From Plakobranchus ocellatus (Eukaryota; Mollusca; Gastropoda; Plakobranchidae): DNA of 24,924 nt. The stretch spans positions 656,356-681,279 of the forward strand of contig BLXT01005898.1 in assembly GCA_019648995.1 (NCBI GenBank), given 5' to 3'. The notes under the pieces were generated by a model, which was given only the letters and a program-made list of their open reading frames with translations, had not been told where the DNA came from and ran no database searches. The translations under genes were made by a program, and so were the position numbers. Below, piece after piece: positions 1 through 9,900 of this stretch (its first letter is position 1; each line of letters begins with the position of its first letter).

Positions 1-183
1 CCTTTTCAATGGGTAAAACCTGTTCAATGCACTGAACTAGAAATATATGGAAGGAACAGACTGGCGCAAGAGAGGTTCAGCAATCTGGCAGCCGTTCTGG
101 CATTTGGAACCAACAATTATCATCTAACGCTAAGTAGAGCATTAAATGGAGCTCTCACATGGGACTGTATTTATATATGCTAA
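1..183 (+). CDS. Possible 3'-terminal coding exon of an unidentified gene (partial, enters from the left)
   Basis: Frame +1 is open from the first base for 60 codons and stops at TAA 181-183, while the other two plus frames stop within about 35 bases. The stretch is less AT-rich than the flanking DNA and its inferred peptide looks protein-like, with segments such as CTELEIYGRNRLAQERF and LAAVLAFGTNNYHLTLSRA. I do not recognise the family. If real, it is the C-terminus of a plus-strand gene lying convergent to PYROXD1. A possible AATAAA polyadenylation signal lies at 774-779, beyond the TC repeat. An open frame of 60 codons can occur by chance, so this is tentative. Confidence 0.42.
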   Translation, partial: PFQWVKPVQCTELEIYGRNRLAQERFSNLAAVLAFGTNNYHLTLSRALNGALTWDCIYIC

Positions 184-385
184 ATGTGTTTGCGAATGCT
201 CTTTTGCCTGTACAAATTATTAATAATATTATACTGCACTTCCCTGTGTGCTGAATATTCTGTCATTTTATATGATCGATATTTACAATTTTTTTTAATT
301 ATCCATTTTTTTTTTTTTTGTGCTAATTTCTTACTTCTTCTTAGTCACTCTTGCTCTCTCCCTCTACCTTTTTTTTTGTTTTGTT

Positions 386-388
<3 letters not shown>

Positions 389-438
<50 letters not shown>
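389..438. repeat. (TC)n microsatellite
   Basis: About 25 uninterrupted TC dinucleotides, followed by a CT-rich imperfect tract to about 490. Apparent serine/leucine-rich reading frames here are by-products of the repeat. Confidence 0.97.
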
Positions 439-442
<4 letters not shown>

Positions 443-729
443 CCTTTTCTCTCCTTCACTGTTTCTCTTTGTCTCTGTCTCTCTGTCCCTCTCCTTCTCT
501 CATTTATTTTCTATTTATAAGTATAGCCTTTCCCTCTATATCCTTTTTTGCTTAATTTATTTTATTTTACATAATATTTAAGAACTTTTTTCTATACTTC
601 TAAAAAGTGTGTTAAATAACATGTCCAACTGCTTAGTTTGATTCACTTGCTGGTTTTTGCCTCATATTAAAAAAATGGAAAGTTACACCTTTTAAGTTGA
701 TATTTAATTTGTGCATTACTTCAATTTTG

Positions 730-800
730 TATTATTAGAGGCCAACAGAAAAGGGCCTTTGTAACCGTTATAAAATAAAAGTCAATCAATCGATCGACCT
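730..800 (+). repeat. Possible 3' tail of a non-LTR retroelement
   Basis: The short GC-richer block beginning at AGGCCAACAGAAAAGGGCCT is followed by a TAAAATAAAAG stretch and a GTCAATCAATCGATCGA run. A compact 3' end closing in a short tandem tetranucleotide is typical of some non-LTR elements. It lies just upstream of the SINE at 818. No coding remnant is visible, so the assignment is tentative. Confidence 0.3.
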
Positions 801-817
801 CTTTCCCTCTCTCTATT

Positions 818-960
818 GGGCCTTGGTGGCACAGTGGCTAGTGAGTCGGCCCTGAGATTTAAAGGGATCTTTCTGTCACGAGTTCGAGCCTGGCCACCGG
901 CGCCCTTGCCTGGCGGATGGCCTGAAAGTCAGAGATCATCTTGCTGTGGAGTGTCTGCAT
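818..960 (+). mobile_element. tRNA-derived SINE, copy 1
   Basis: The element carries RNA polymerase III internal promoter-like boxes: A box TGGCACAGTGG at 827-837 and B box GAGTTCGAGCC at 880-890, starting 53 bases apart. The rest of its body (CCCTGAGAT, GGGATC, CTTCTGT, GCCTGGCGGA-like blocks) matches a second copy at 10661-10800 on the other strand along nearly the whole length. Two divergent interspersed copies with the same box spacing mark a tRNA-derived SINE family. No target-site duplication could be defined because the flanks are CT-rich. Confidence 0.82.
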
Positions 961-2467
961 AAAAAAGTCTCTCTCTCTTTCCCGCCCTCTCGTTCTCTCT
1001 CACTGATTTACAGTTTAATATTATTGTTTTTCACGTAATCTCTTTGTGTGAGATAAACCTTACTCAGCGTTAAAATGTAAAAGCGGTGAGGGAATGATCA
1101 GATGTGATATGTACTGCCGGTTTATTAGATAAGTTTTGTTGGTACCAATAGCTCAGTGCCAAGAACTTTGACCCCAGCTCCACCATCCAATCACCATCTC
1201 TCTCCTTTTTCATTTTTTTTTTCCTTTTCTGTTTGCACTTCCAGTGGCCTACTTTGTTAGTTAGAAGATCTGAGCAATCTATGACTTGAGTTTGTGTGAG
1301 AAACTAAAAACACTGATGTGTAATTGTGAAGTGTCAGTTGAATATTTTTAGTTCTTTGAGGGCTCGATATTCGGGTCGATATGTGTTCATGGTGTTACTG
1401 AAATAAACTTTTACTGATAACTAATTAATAAGTCATTGTATGTTCATCGTTTGTGGCAAATCAGAATGCCGAATTTGCTCTGCTTTCTCGTCTCTCCTCT
1501 CAAACTTGGGCACTTTATACACAAAATAGTTTGGTTGTGAAGAAAATACAAATGGGTCTAATCGGTTTGTTTCGGATGAGGCAGACCTCCCAAAATAGAA
1601 CAGCGATTACTTATATGTAATGTGCCGGAAACTATGCAGAAAACAGTGCAGCAGCCTGTACCTAACTGCTGTTTATCGGCTCCAATGCTAGAATAATGGC
1701 CATCATTGGCGGGGCACGCGATAACCAGTGCTTGCAAGCTGAGCCAGCAGAGGTTGTTCCTTCTGTCTATTTTTAGTTTAGTGGTTCTATGATACACTAT
1801 AATGACTATATCGACAGTTTATCACACTTTGTTTGCCCATAGGACAGATAAACTCAATAACTGCTACCAATAAAAATGAGATTCAAAATTATTGGGCATT
1901 CAAATAGATACACAGATATAAAATTCTTAACCCTCTATTGAAAAATACATTTTTCCACTCATTCTTAACTCTTTCACTTATATATTGCTGGCAATATTGC
2001 TATTTCATCTAAACTCAACATCGCCAGTATACCGGCAACACTATGTGTGTGTGTTTGTATGTGTTTATATAATCATCTTCAAAATCACTTTATCTTCATA
2101 AACTCACTTTCATCATACAGAAAAACCATTAATTTTCTTTCAGAAAATGTTTACTTTTATTGACTTATCTGTAACAGAAAATACATCACATGAAATTCAA
2201 AGCAAAACCTCCTGTTTTCCTTGCATTTCTTCTGGGCAACCTAAATTCAGGTAGTAAAATGCTCAGTATAGCAATAGGTGAAAGGTTAATGGTGCAAAAG
2301 TGCGAAAAAAGGTTCTTTGGGAAATTATTAGCTTTTGATTGTAGAGGTTAGCTTTGTCCAACATTTTTTGGTTGGAAAATGTTAGTTATTTTCGATGCAG
2401 TTAATAAGGTGAGGAATGGAGAGGAAGTAATATCTGTCACGTATATTTTACTCGCACATGAATATAT

Positions 2468-2796
2468 CTATCTTCAACATTTATATTTATCTATAAACCT
2501 ATAAATGAGGGAGAGAGGGTACCTGAAAGGTAACAATTACTTAAAATTTTTGCAACAAGAGATTTTTCAGATTTAAAAGCTTTAAGAAAATAGGTAAAAA
2601 TCCTTATGTCTTTTCCATATCTTGATTGGATTAAATCTTTAACATTTTAAATGTTTAAAATAAATAATATTTTTTTTAAGTGGATGGCATTGAAAAGTGG
2701 CAGCACAATCCAATGTTCAGCGAAAGGTAAAATTCTGGTTTAATCTTTCCCAAAGGTACAGCAGTAGGGCAAAGATTAATGCTGGCTAACTTCAAA
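2468..2796. repeat. Duplicated segment, copy 1 (blocks A and B)
   Basis: Block A (2468-2705) begins CTATCTTCAACATTTATATT and ends around GGCAGCA. Block B (2708-2796) contains CCAATGTTCAGCGAAAGG. Both recur in order at 2801-3039 and 3192-3285. The copies share long identical runs with scattered substitutions and small indels, so this is an old direct duplication with a period near 333 bp. Confidence 0.9.
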
Positions 2797-3139
2797 TTTT
2801 CTATCTTCAACATTTATATTTATCCATAAACCTATATATGAGGGAAAAGAGGCTTACCTGAAAGGAAACAATTACTTAAAATTTTTGCAACAAGAAATTT
2901 TTCTGGTTACAAAATGTTAGGGAATAGGTAATAATCCTTATATCTTTTCCCTTATTTTGATTGGATTAAATCTGTAACATTTTAAATGTTTAAAATAAAT
3001 AATTTTTTTTTAAATGGATGGTATTGAAAACTGGCAGCAAAAAAAGGCTTTGTGTTTTATATCTAGTGCTAGACCAGTGTTAGGCATCTAATTAAAATTA
3101 CATCATTTGCTGTCTCCTTGCACAGTAGAAAGTAAAGGT

Positions 3140-3163
3140 GTTTTGTAAAAAATTTTACAAAAC
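3140..3163. repeat. Perfect 11-bp inverted repeat
   Basis: GTTTTGTAAAA and its exact reverse complement TTTTACAAAAC are separated by two bases. It sits inside the unique segment that interrupts duplicated copy 2, downstream of PYROXD1. Being AT-rich it could be chance. Confidence 0.6.
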
Positions 3164-3223
3164 CTTCGTGAATACAAGAATTTGGTACATGTATCCAATG
3201 TTCGGCGAAAGGTAAAATTCATG

Positions 3224-3229
3224 TTTAAT
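3224..3229 (-). terminator. Candidate polyadenylation signal for PYROXD1 (ATTAAA on the minus strand)
   Basis: TTTAAT on the plus strand reads ATTAAA on the minus strand, about 90 bases past the PYROXD1 stop. The same hexamer is present in the duplicated block at 2739-2744. I see no clear downstream GU-rich element, so this is only a candidate. Confidence 0.3.
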
Positions 3230-3318
3230 CATTCCCAAAGGCAAAACAGCAGGGCAAAGATTAGTACTGGTTATCTTCCAGTTTCCACAGACAAGTGTGA
3301 GTATGTTTGCTATTTGAT

Positions 3319-3494
3319 TCAGTCAAAAAAGTCCTCTACATCTACACCAGGCTCAAGCAAGTTCTCTTTAAAGGGCGTCAGGTCAAGCCCATTTAGAATG
3401 AGATTCTCAAAAGTCTCCTCTAAGTCAGTTTCACCAACCAACACTGCACCCACAAGCCGACCATCCTGCAGTAAGGCCTTTACGTATTCCTCAC
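3319..3494 (-). CDS. PYROXD1: PYROXD1 coding exon 13 (terminal)
   Basis: Acceptor TTTTAG at 3495-3500, then residues 431-488 and stop TGA at 3319-3321. It encodes [12 protein letters not shown], the highly conserved [14 protein letters not shown] and the acidic C-terminus VDVEDFFD. It completes the glycine codon split across intron 12 (phase 1). Confidence 0.96.
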
Positions 3495-3934
3495 CTAAAA
3501 TAGGAAGATGAAATTTAAGATAGTGAATAGGGATTTCAGCCAGAAGTGAGAGATGCAAGGTCATCCAATCACTTGTGGTGGAGGCAGATATCATTACATT
3601 CCAAGATCTAAAAAAAAATATTTTAAAAATCTTAAGTACTAGTAGTCGAAATAAACCCCCACTCATAAAAAACACGTAAATTAAAAACCAAAATCTACAT
3701 ATCAAATACAGATTCAAAGAAGGTTTGGGAGCTTACTTACCAAAGATAAAATTTTCTGAATGTTTCCCACTCCTGCCTTTCCACAGAAACAAAAAGTGTT
3801 CTTTTTTGGCTTGTACAAAAAAAGACAAAGCTCTACAACAGTGATTCAGGTTTTGGTGGGCCAGCACAATAGCTTATCAAGGAAATTCTATGCTTTTATT
3901 TTAAAGTTCGACATCCTGCACAAATTTGCATTTC

Positions 3935-3978
<44 letters not shown>

Positions 3979-6900
3979 TTATTTCTGAGTACATTTTAAT
4001 AATTGACTCACTCCTAATATTGGTTATTTAATGTAATTTTTGGGACAAAGTTTTCCTGACAAAGAGAGTGTGACAAAAACCTCCAGGAACAGCCCAGTTC
4101 AAATCTCTTCTGACCAAAGGATTTAAAAATGGAAAATATATAATGATAATTGGCTCTGCTCAATAGAATCACAACCAAGTTTGTTTATTGAAAGGAAACA
4201 CCCAATATTCTTACCTTTTGTAACTCTCAATAACACTTCATAATCATTCTCAAGACCTTGAGCATTAAACCGTCCGAGCAGAACAACCTATGCAAAGAAA
4301 AGAAGTATCGATATTGTTTCTAATTTATCAAAACAGTACAAAATTTGCAAATATTATTATTAGTACCCTGATGAAGATAACATAGATGTAATGTTAACAC
4401 CAAAAGAAATGTTTTGCTAACAAAAAAAAGGATCTTTTGGGATTCTTAGAGAGAGCACAAACCATTTATTTTAAAAAGATTGAAACACTGCAAGACTCTC
4501 AAGGATTTGAAAGAATTTAGTTGAGAAAAACTGATATTCATGACAACTTATTTACTACACTTGCTCCTGATAAAAGGGTGTCACTACACAATTTCTCACT
4601 TCAAAGAGGCTACAAATAAAAGATTTGGTACATTTTGTTTGAAAAATAGTGGGGCAGTGGCAGCATTAACATGCATGTAAACATTTGACCTAAGGCAAAT
4701 GATAATAATTTTCAAAAGTAATGGGGAATGTAAAATTTAAATCATGAAAAGATAATCACTGTCCTAAATGTAAGTAGAAGGTGCCAACATCTAATGATAT
4801 CTGTGGCCTTAACTTACAGAGACTTTTACTGTTTAATAATTGACAACACTTTATTGAGTCAGCGTCATAAATTGAAGTTCATATCAATCAAGAGAAAGTT
4901 GATTAATGTGAAACAAGTGTACCATATGTGTAGTGTAATTCTAAAATGTGACACTTTGAAAACCCTTGTTCTTGCAGAAAACCATCCCAGTTTTATGGTG
5001 ACCCTTGGCATAAAATCTTGTCCAAGCAAAAAGTTCCTAAACTTTGTGCGGATGCCATGGGCCAACAACGGAGCAGAAAATGTCAAAACTTTCTAAGAAG
5101 AATGGTTTCAGAGGTTTCATTGATGGATGGGAGATGTGATCACAAAAATTGCTAGGCACTGAGTGATTTTTTGGCAAGCTTTGTCAAGCTCATCCTTCAG
5201 ATTTTGAACCAAGGCTAGCCCTGTTTGAAATCTGTCCAGTTTCACTTTGGCAATGGTCACTTATTGTTGAAATAGACCCAATAATTGATTTAATGTGCTT
5301 AGGCACATTAAGTCACAGAATCACACACAAAAGAAATTCTCTCAGTTATGAGCATAACACTTGTGTCGTGTTCTAGTGCCTCAAACCCACTTCCCCGAAC
5401 CCATTAGTCATTCCGATGCTGAGAACCCAAGTGCCACAGTCTTCAATAAAAAAAACAATCTATTAGGTTCACTATGAGAAGAGGCCAGGAAAGACACTTT
5501 TGACAGATTATTATGCCCTTGAGTTGGACACAAAAAAAGTAATATACATTTTTTAAAGACAAAAAAATAGATACTTTGAATTTGAAAAAAGTTGTCATAT
5601 GAGCAAACAATTCAAAGCAAAAGTCCAAAGATATCTCCTCCTTTTTGACATCTGCAATCATACATTTTGCTGCATAACAACCCATCTGTCTGGCTTGAGA
5701 CCAAAGGCGCATCTGAAAAGTACAGAAGGAAGGGACTAGAATAAAGAACAAATGGAACTATTTTTTTGTTTTCATATATCTGTTAAAAAAAAAAAAAAAA
5801 AAAAAATGTGTGTGATCCTTTCACTCTAAAAATTGTATCAGATTTTAAAATCTAATCTCGCATTATATTTTTATTTATGAGTTAAAACGATTTTAAAGTC
5901 TGTTTTATATACATTTTCATGTATTTTTATAAAATGCTGTGAGAATATAAAGTACTAGTTATCATAAGTCACGATGAAGGTTTATTAAAAAATTTTTGCA
6001 AAATGCGATGCACAGTTATACATTTCCATGTATTATTATGAAATACTGCGAGAATATAATATACTAGTTAGCATAAGTCATGATCAAGGTTTTTTTTTTT
6101 TTAATTTGTAAAATGCAACAGAAACTCTTCAGTTCAAAATTTCCCAATATTTTTTTTCATTATTCAATCAACACTCACCTGGAGCCAGTGTTGGGAGTGT
6201 TCCCAGCTTGCTGTGCAAACATCTCCAGCTGCAAACACAGAATCCACATTTGTCTTCATACAAGAGTTTACTTTTATCCCTCCATCTTCTGCCTGCTCAA
6301 AATGAGAATTGATGTGACTGTCATTTGTGAAGCTGAAAAAAAAAAATTATTTAAAAAAAAACTTAGTTCTCTTTTTTGTTTCAGTGACCACCAAAAGTTA
6401 CTATCTTTGATGTAAAAAAAAATGATAACATTTTATAATAACTAATATCTCTGAATGTTTACAGAAGAGAGGGAAATATTTCAATTACATGTACGTTTGA
6501 AGGAGATAAGGAGAGAGGAAGAAACATGGGGCATATTTTAGATTCAATAAGTGCAGACAAGTTAAATGCTATAAAACCCTGATGAAAGGAAACGATATGA
6601 TCACCAACACTTATAAGCAGGCACTTTATGATCAATTTGCAGCCATGGGCATTTTGTTTTAAACATACTATAGGGAAAGTTTCATTTTGTTCTTTCATAT
6701 TCAACTTTTCAAAATATATGATCCGACTACACGAAATAAGTTGCTTGTTTGCAATCAACTTATCAAGGATAGAAGGCAAAATACTTAAAAATACTGTTAG
6801 AGCTATCAACTTTTTCCTCTCTTGTAACAGGTGAGCTTCTTTGTAGACTTCTATTTTCTTAAAACATCAGGACTCCAAAGGATACTTAATAGCCAATATC

Positions 6901-9900
6901 TGTCCAAACTTATGACACATCGTCATTATTTCTTTAAAAATTTTCAAAAAACAATGGGATTCTCCCTGAAAATATATATCTCTACAAGCTGCATCTGAAA
7001 TTTGACATTGCCAACTTTGAAAAATCAGAATACGATAAGGGTGCAGGTTTTTTTTTAATTTTAATATGAATATCAATTCATTAAATTGACAAAGCAACCT
7101 TTACCTGGCATTAGGTATAACACCGGTTGCACTGACTACCAAATCACAGCCATATACAATTCCGTTGGTCAAGCTGACAAATACTGGCCACTGTACATCA
7201 GGCCAACATAAACTCTCTTTTAATTCAGACTGTTTAAATTCATCAGGGGTCATGATGTCAGAGACCTCTACTTCCCTCTCTACATGTATCCTATGGGAGA
7301 TCTGATGAGGATTTTCAAATGCAAAAAAAAAATGTGTACCTGCTCATTTAAACTGTAGGTCTACATACATGATCAAATTTTTGGATAGAAAATGATCAGT
7401 TAATTATATGAAATAATTTAAAGAAATTTTAATCCACAATTATACACTGACATGGTTAAACTTTTACAACTTAAAGCAAAAATTATTTGATTTTTTTTTT
7501 TACGTATATTTTCATTATCTCTTATGATAAAGACCATGGCTTGCTGCTAATTCTTGTAATTACTATAACAAGCACTGTCTCTAATCTTTTGGTTAGCTCT
7601 AAAGATGGATGGAAAGAGAATTAGCATTATTTTAGTCAAAGTCTTATTGAACAAATCTTTATTCTGTTTGAGGAGCAACCAGTTCTCCCTCAATCATAAA
7701 AACAAAATTATAAAGCATTTGATCAATATTCCATCCTTTTTTTGACATGATGAATGGCAAAATGGAAAAAAAAAAGCTTTGCTCATTCACACACATCAAG
7801 ATTTGTCCAGGCTAAATCTGAAACCTTTATCTTAGGAGGCCAATGTTGATTGGAGAAGCATAAATTTACATTTTGTTTTGCAAAAGAAAAAAAAAGCACG
7901 GTGATAATTTTCCATAATCTTCCGAAGTAATGTATGACTCTCAATATATTTGACAAAACTGTTCCTCACCTCATCTATTTCACCATGAAAATTTAAGTTT
8001 GATGTCCAGTCGGGACCCAAAGCTCCTCCAGAGAGACCACATGGTATGGGGCTGGTAGAGGCTAAAACAGAGGAAATTTAAAATAGAATAGCCTATCCAA
8101 GTTGTATCTCAGGGTCTCTATGGAGTGCAACTTATGTACCTATGCTGTGAGAGGCACATTGTATCACAAAAAAGTGCGAAACTTTGTTGAAAAAACTACT
8201 ATAGCTTTGAATTTCAAAACATATTAGAGTTCACTTGTATGACATGAGCAGTTCAGTACGCGTACATGGTAAACTAAGATATTTACTTCCTTGAATTTTG
8301 GGACAAGATTGCTCAAAAGTGGGCCACCAGAATCCCAGAGTTTACTGCATAGTTTAAAGAATAAAAAAATTTGCAAACTTCATAGTTAATTTATGTAAAC
8401 AATCTTATGGAATCTTGGAGATATTTCAGACTTAAGAGTAAATGGAGATAATTTTAATAATCCCAAGTATGTAGATGATACAGTTTTGATGGTAGAATCT
8501 GGTGAACAACTCCAAAAACTTTTAGATACTGTAGTTTTAGTAGCGAAAGAATGGGCTCGTCTTTGAATGTAAAGAAAACAAAATGTATGGTCACCTCAAA
8601 TGCAATCTCTTCATAAAACAAGTTACAAAATTCAAATATCAAATCATCAGACTGATGGTAGATGCACAAGTGAAATAAATAAAAGAATAGACATGGCCAA
8701 AAATGCATTCCAAAAAATGAAACCAATACTGGCAAACAGAAACATAAGTACGAAAACTAAAATAAGGGTAATGAAAACATATGTATCATCAGTTCTTTAG
8801 TTTAATAGTGAGTGTTGGACAATAAACAAGGAAATGAGAGAAAACTAGAAGCTGTAGAGATGAGGTTTGTCAGAAGAATGATGAGGATATTATAGACCAA
8901 AAAAATCCGATGAATTGGTACTGAGACTAATCTTGAGTGATCACTAATTAAAACTATAAGACAGAGGCAACTATAGTTTTCAGTTCATGTTTGCCAACAC
9001 AAGGGTTTAGAACATTTACAAATCACTGGAAAGATTGAAGGCAAATGCAGTAGAAGTAAACAGAGGGTAATATTTGGTGAAAGTCTTAAGTCATGGGCAA
9101 TGGTAAGGGCAGCAACAACAACAACTTTATGCAGTTAACTGAGAACAGATTTGAGGAGAGAAACATGATTGGCAATATCTGCTCCAGACAAAGCACCTAA
9201 AGAAGAAGAAACAATTTGATTTCAAAAAAGATAAAAGCTTTAATCATACAACTTTAGCTGTTTCAAAAACTTTACCTGCTGCAAAAAAGTTTCAAAAGAG
9301 CCATGCCCATTATTGTTTTTAATTAGCTTGTAATCATACTGTGGTAGATTTTTGTATGTTCTTTGTACATTTTGAAATGCAAAGTGTTTTGTGTGTGTGT
9401 GTGTGCAATATAAATTAAAATATGCAATACTCAGTGAAGATCTAGGTACCGGTATCAAAACTCCTAGGAGTTGGATACTGATCTATGGTTTTGAGAAAAA
9501 AAAAATTTTATATCTGTTCTTTGCTCATTTTTCACTGCTTTTTTTTTTTTTTAGAGATTTAGCACAGAATTATACACCTCTATATAGTTTTCACTAGTAA
9601 AGTTGTTTTAATGCAGTTTCTGACTGTATCAAGAAAAGAGAATGTATTATTTGACTTGTCCAGATAAAGTGATTCCTTTGATTGAAGGGAATAGCTCAGG
9701 AGGATTTAAAGCTAAATATTCAAAAACATGTGAGGTATAAAAAAAATTGGGCACATCATAAATTTTCATCCCTTATAAATGTGCAAAGATATGTTTTTTC
9801 AATATCTCTAGAAATTTTTTTTTCTAGTTCACTGTATACCTCTAATGGGCAATAGCTAAAAAATAAATCTTCCACATAAAAGGTCACATATTTAAAAAAA

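Larger units (their letters stand above)
184..2467. other. Intergenic region downstream of the possible left-hand gene
   Basis: No supported gene. It contains the TC repeat at 389-438, a possible non-LTR tail at 730-800 and a SINE at 818-960. A minus-strand open frame at 1558-1797 is relatively GC-rich but matches nothing I know. The rest is AT-rich unique sequence. Confidence 0.7.
2801..3285. repeat. Duplicated segment, copy 2, split by about 150 bp of unique sequence
   Basis: Block A' (2801-3039) and block B' (3192-3285) repeat 2468-2796, but about 150 bp without a counterpart (3040-3191) lies between them. Block B' begins about 34 bases beyond the PYROXD1 stop codon, so at least this part probably lies in the PYROXD1 3' untranslated region or just beyond. 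Either copy 2 gained an insertion or copy 1 lost the segment. Confidence 0.88.

Noticed and set aside
184..581. Serine/leucine-rich open frames of 123 and 76 codons
   Set aside because: They read through the TC microsatellite and its CT-rich surroundings; they are repeat-generated, not genes.
818..900. Functional tRNA gene
   Set aside because: A and B boxes are present, but no cloverleaf can be closed and a related copy sits elsewhere, so it is a SINE and not a tRNA gene.
3182..3511. 109-codon plus-strand frame
   Set aside because: It is the antisense shadow of PYROXD1 exon 13 plus the duplicated 3' flank.
4794..5096. 100-codon plus-strand frame and an overlapping 73-codon minus-strand frame in PYROXD1 intron 11
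   Set aside because: Less AT-rich than the surroundings and briefly considered as a transposase relic, but neither frame shows any motif I could name, and each overlaps the other.
7291..7301. Alternative acceptor CATAG for PYROXD1 exon 9
   Set aside because: It would shift the frame relative to exon 8 and delete the conserved SHRIH-like segment; the CATCAG ten bases upstream in transcript order fits perfectly.
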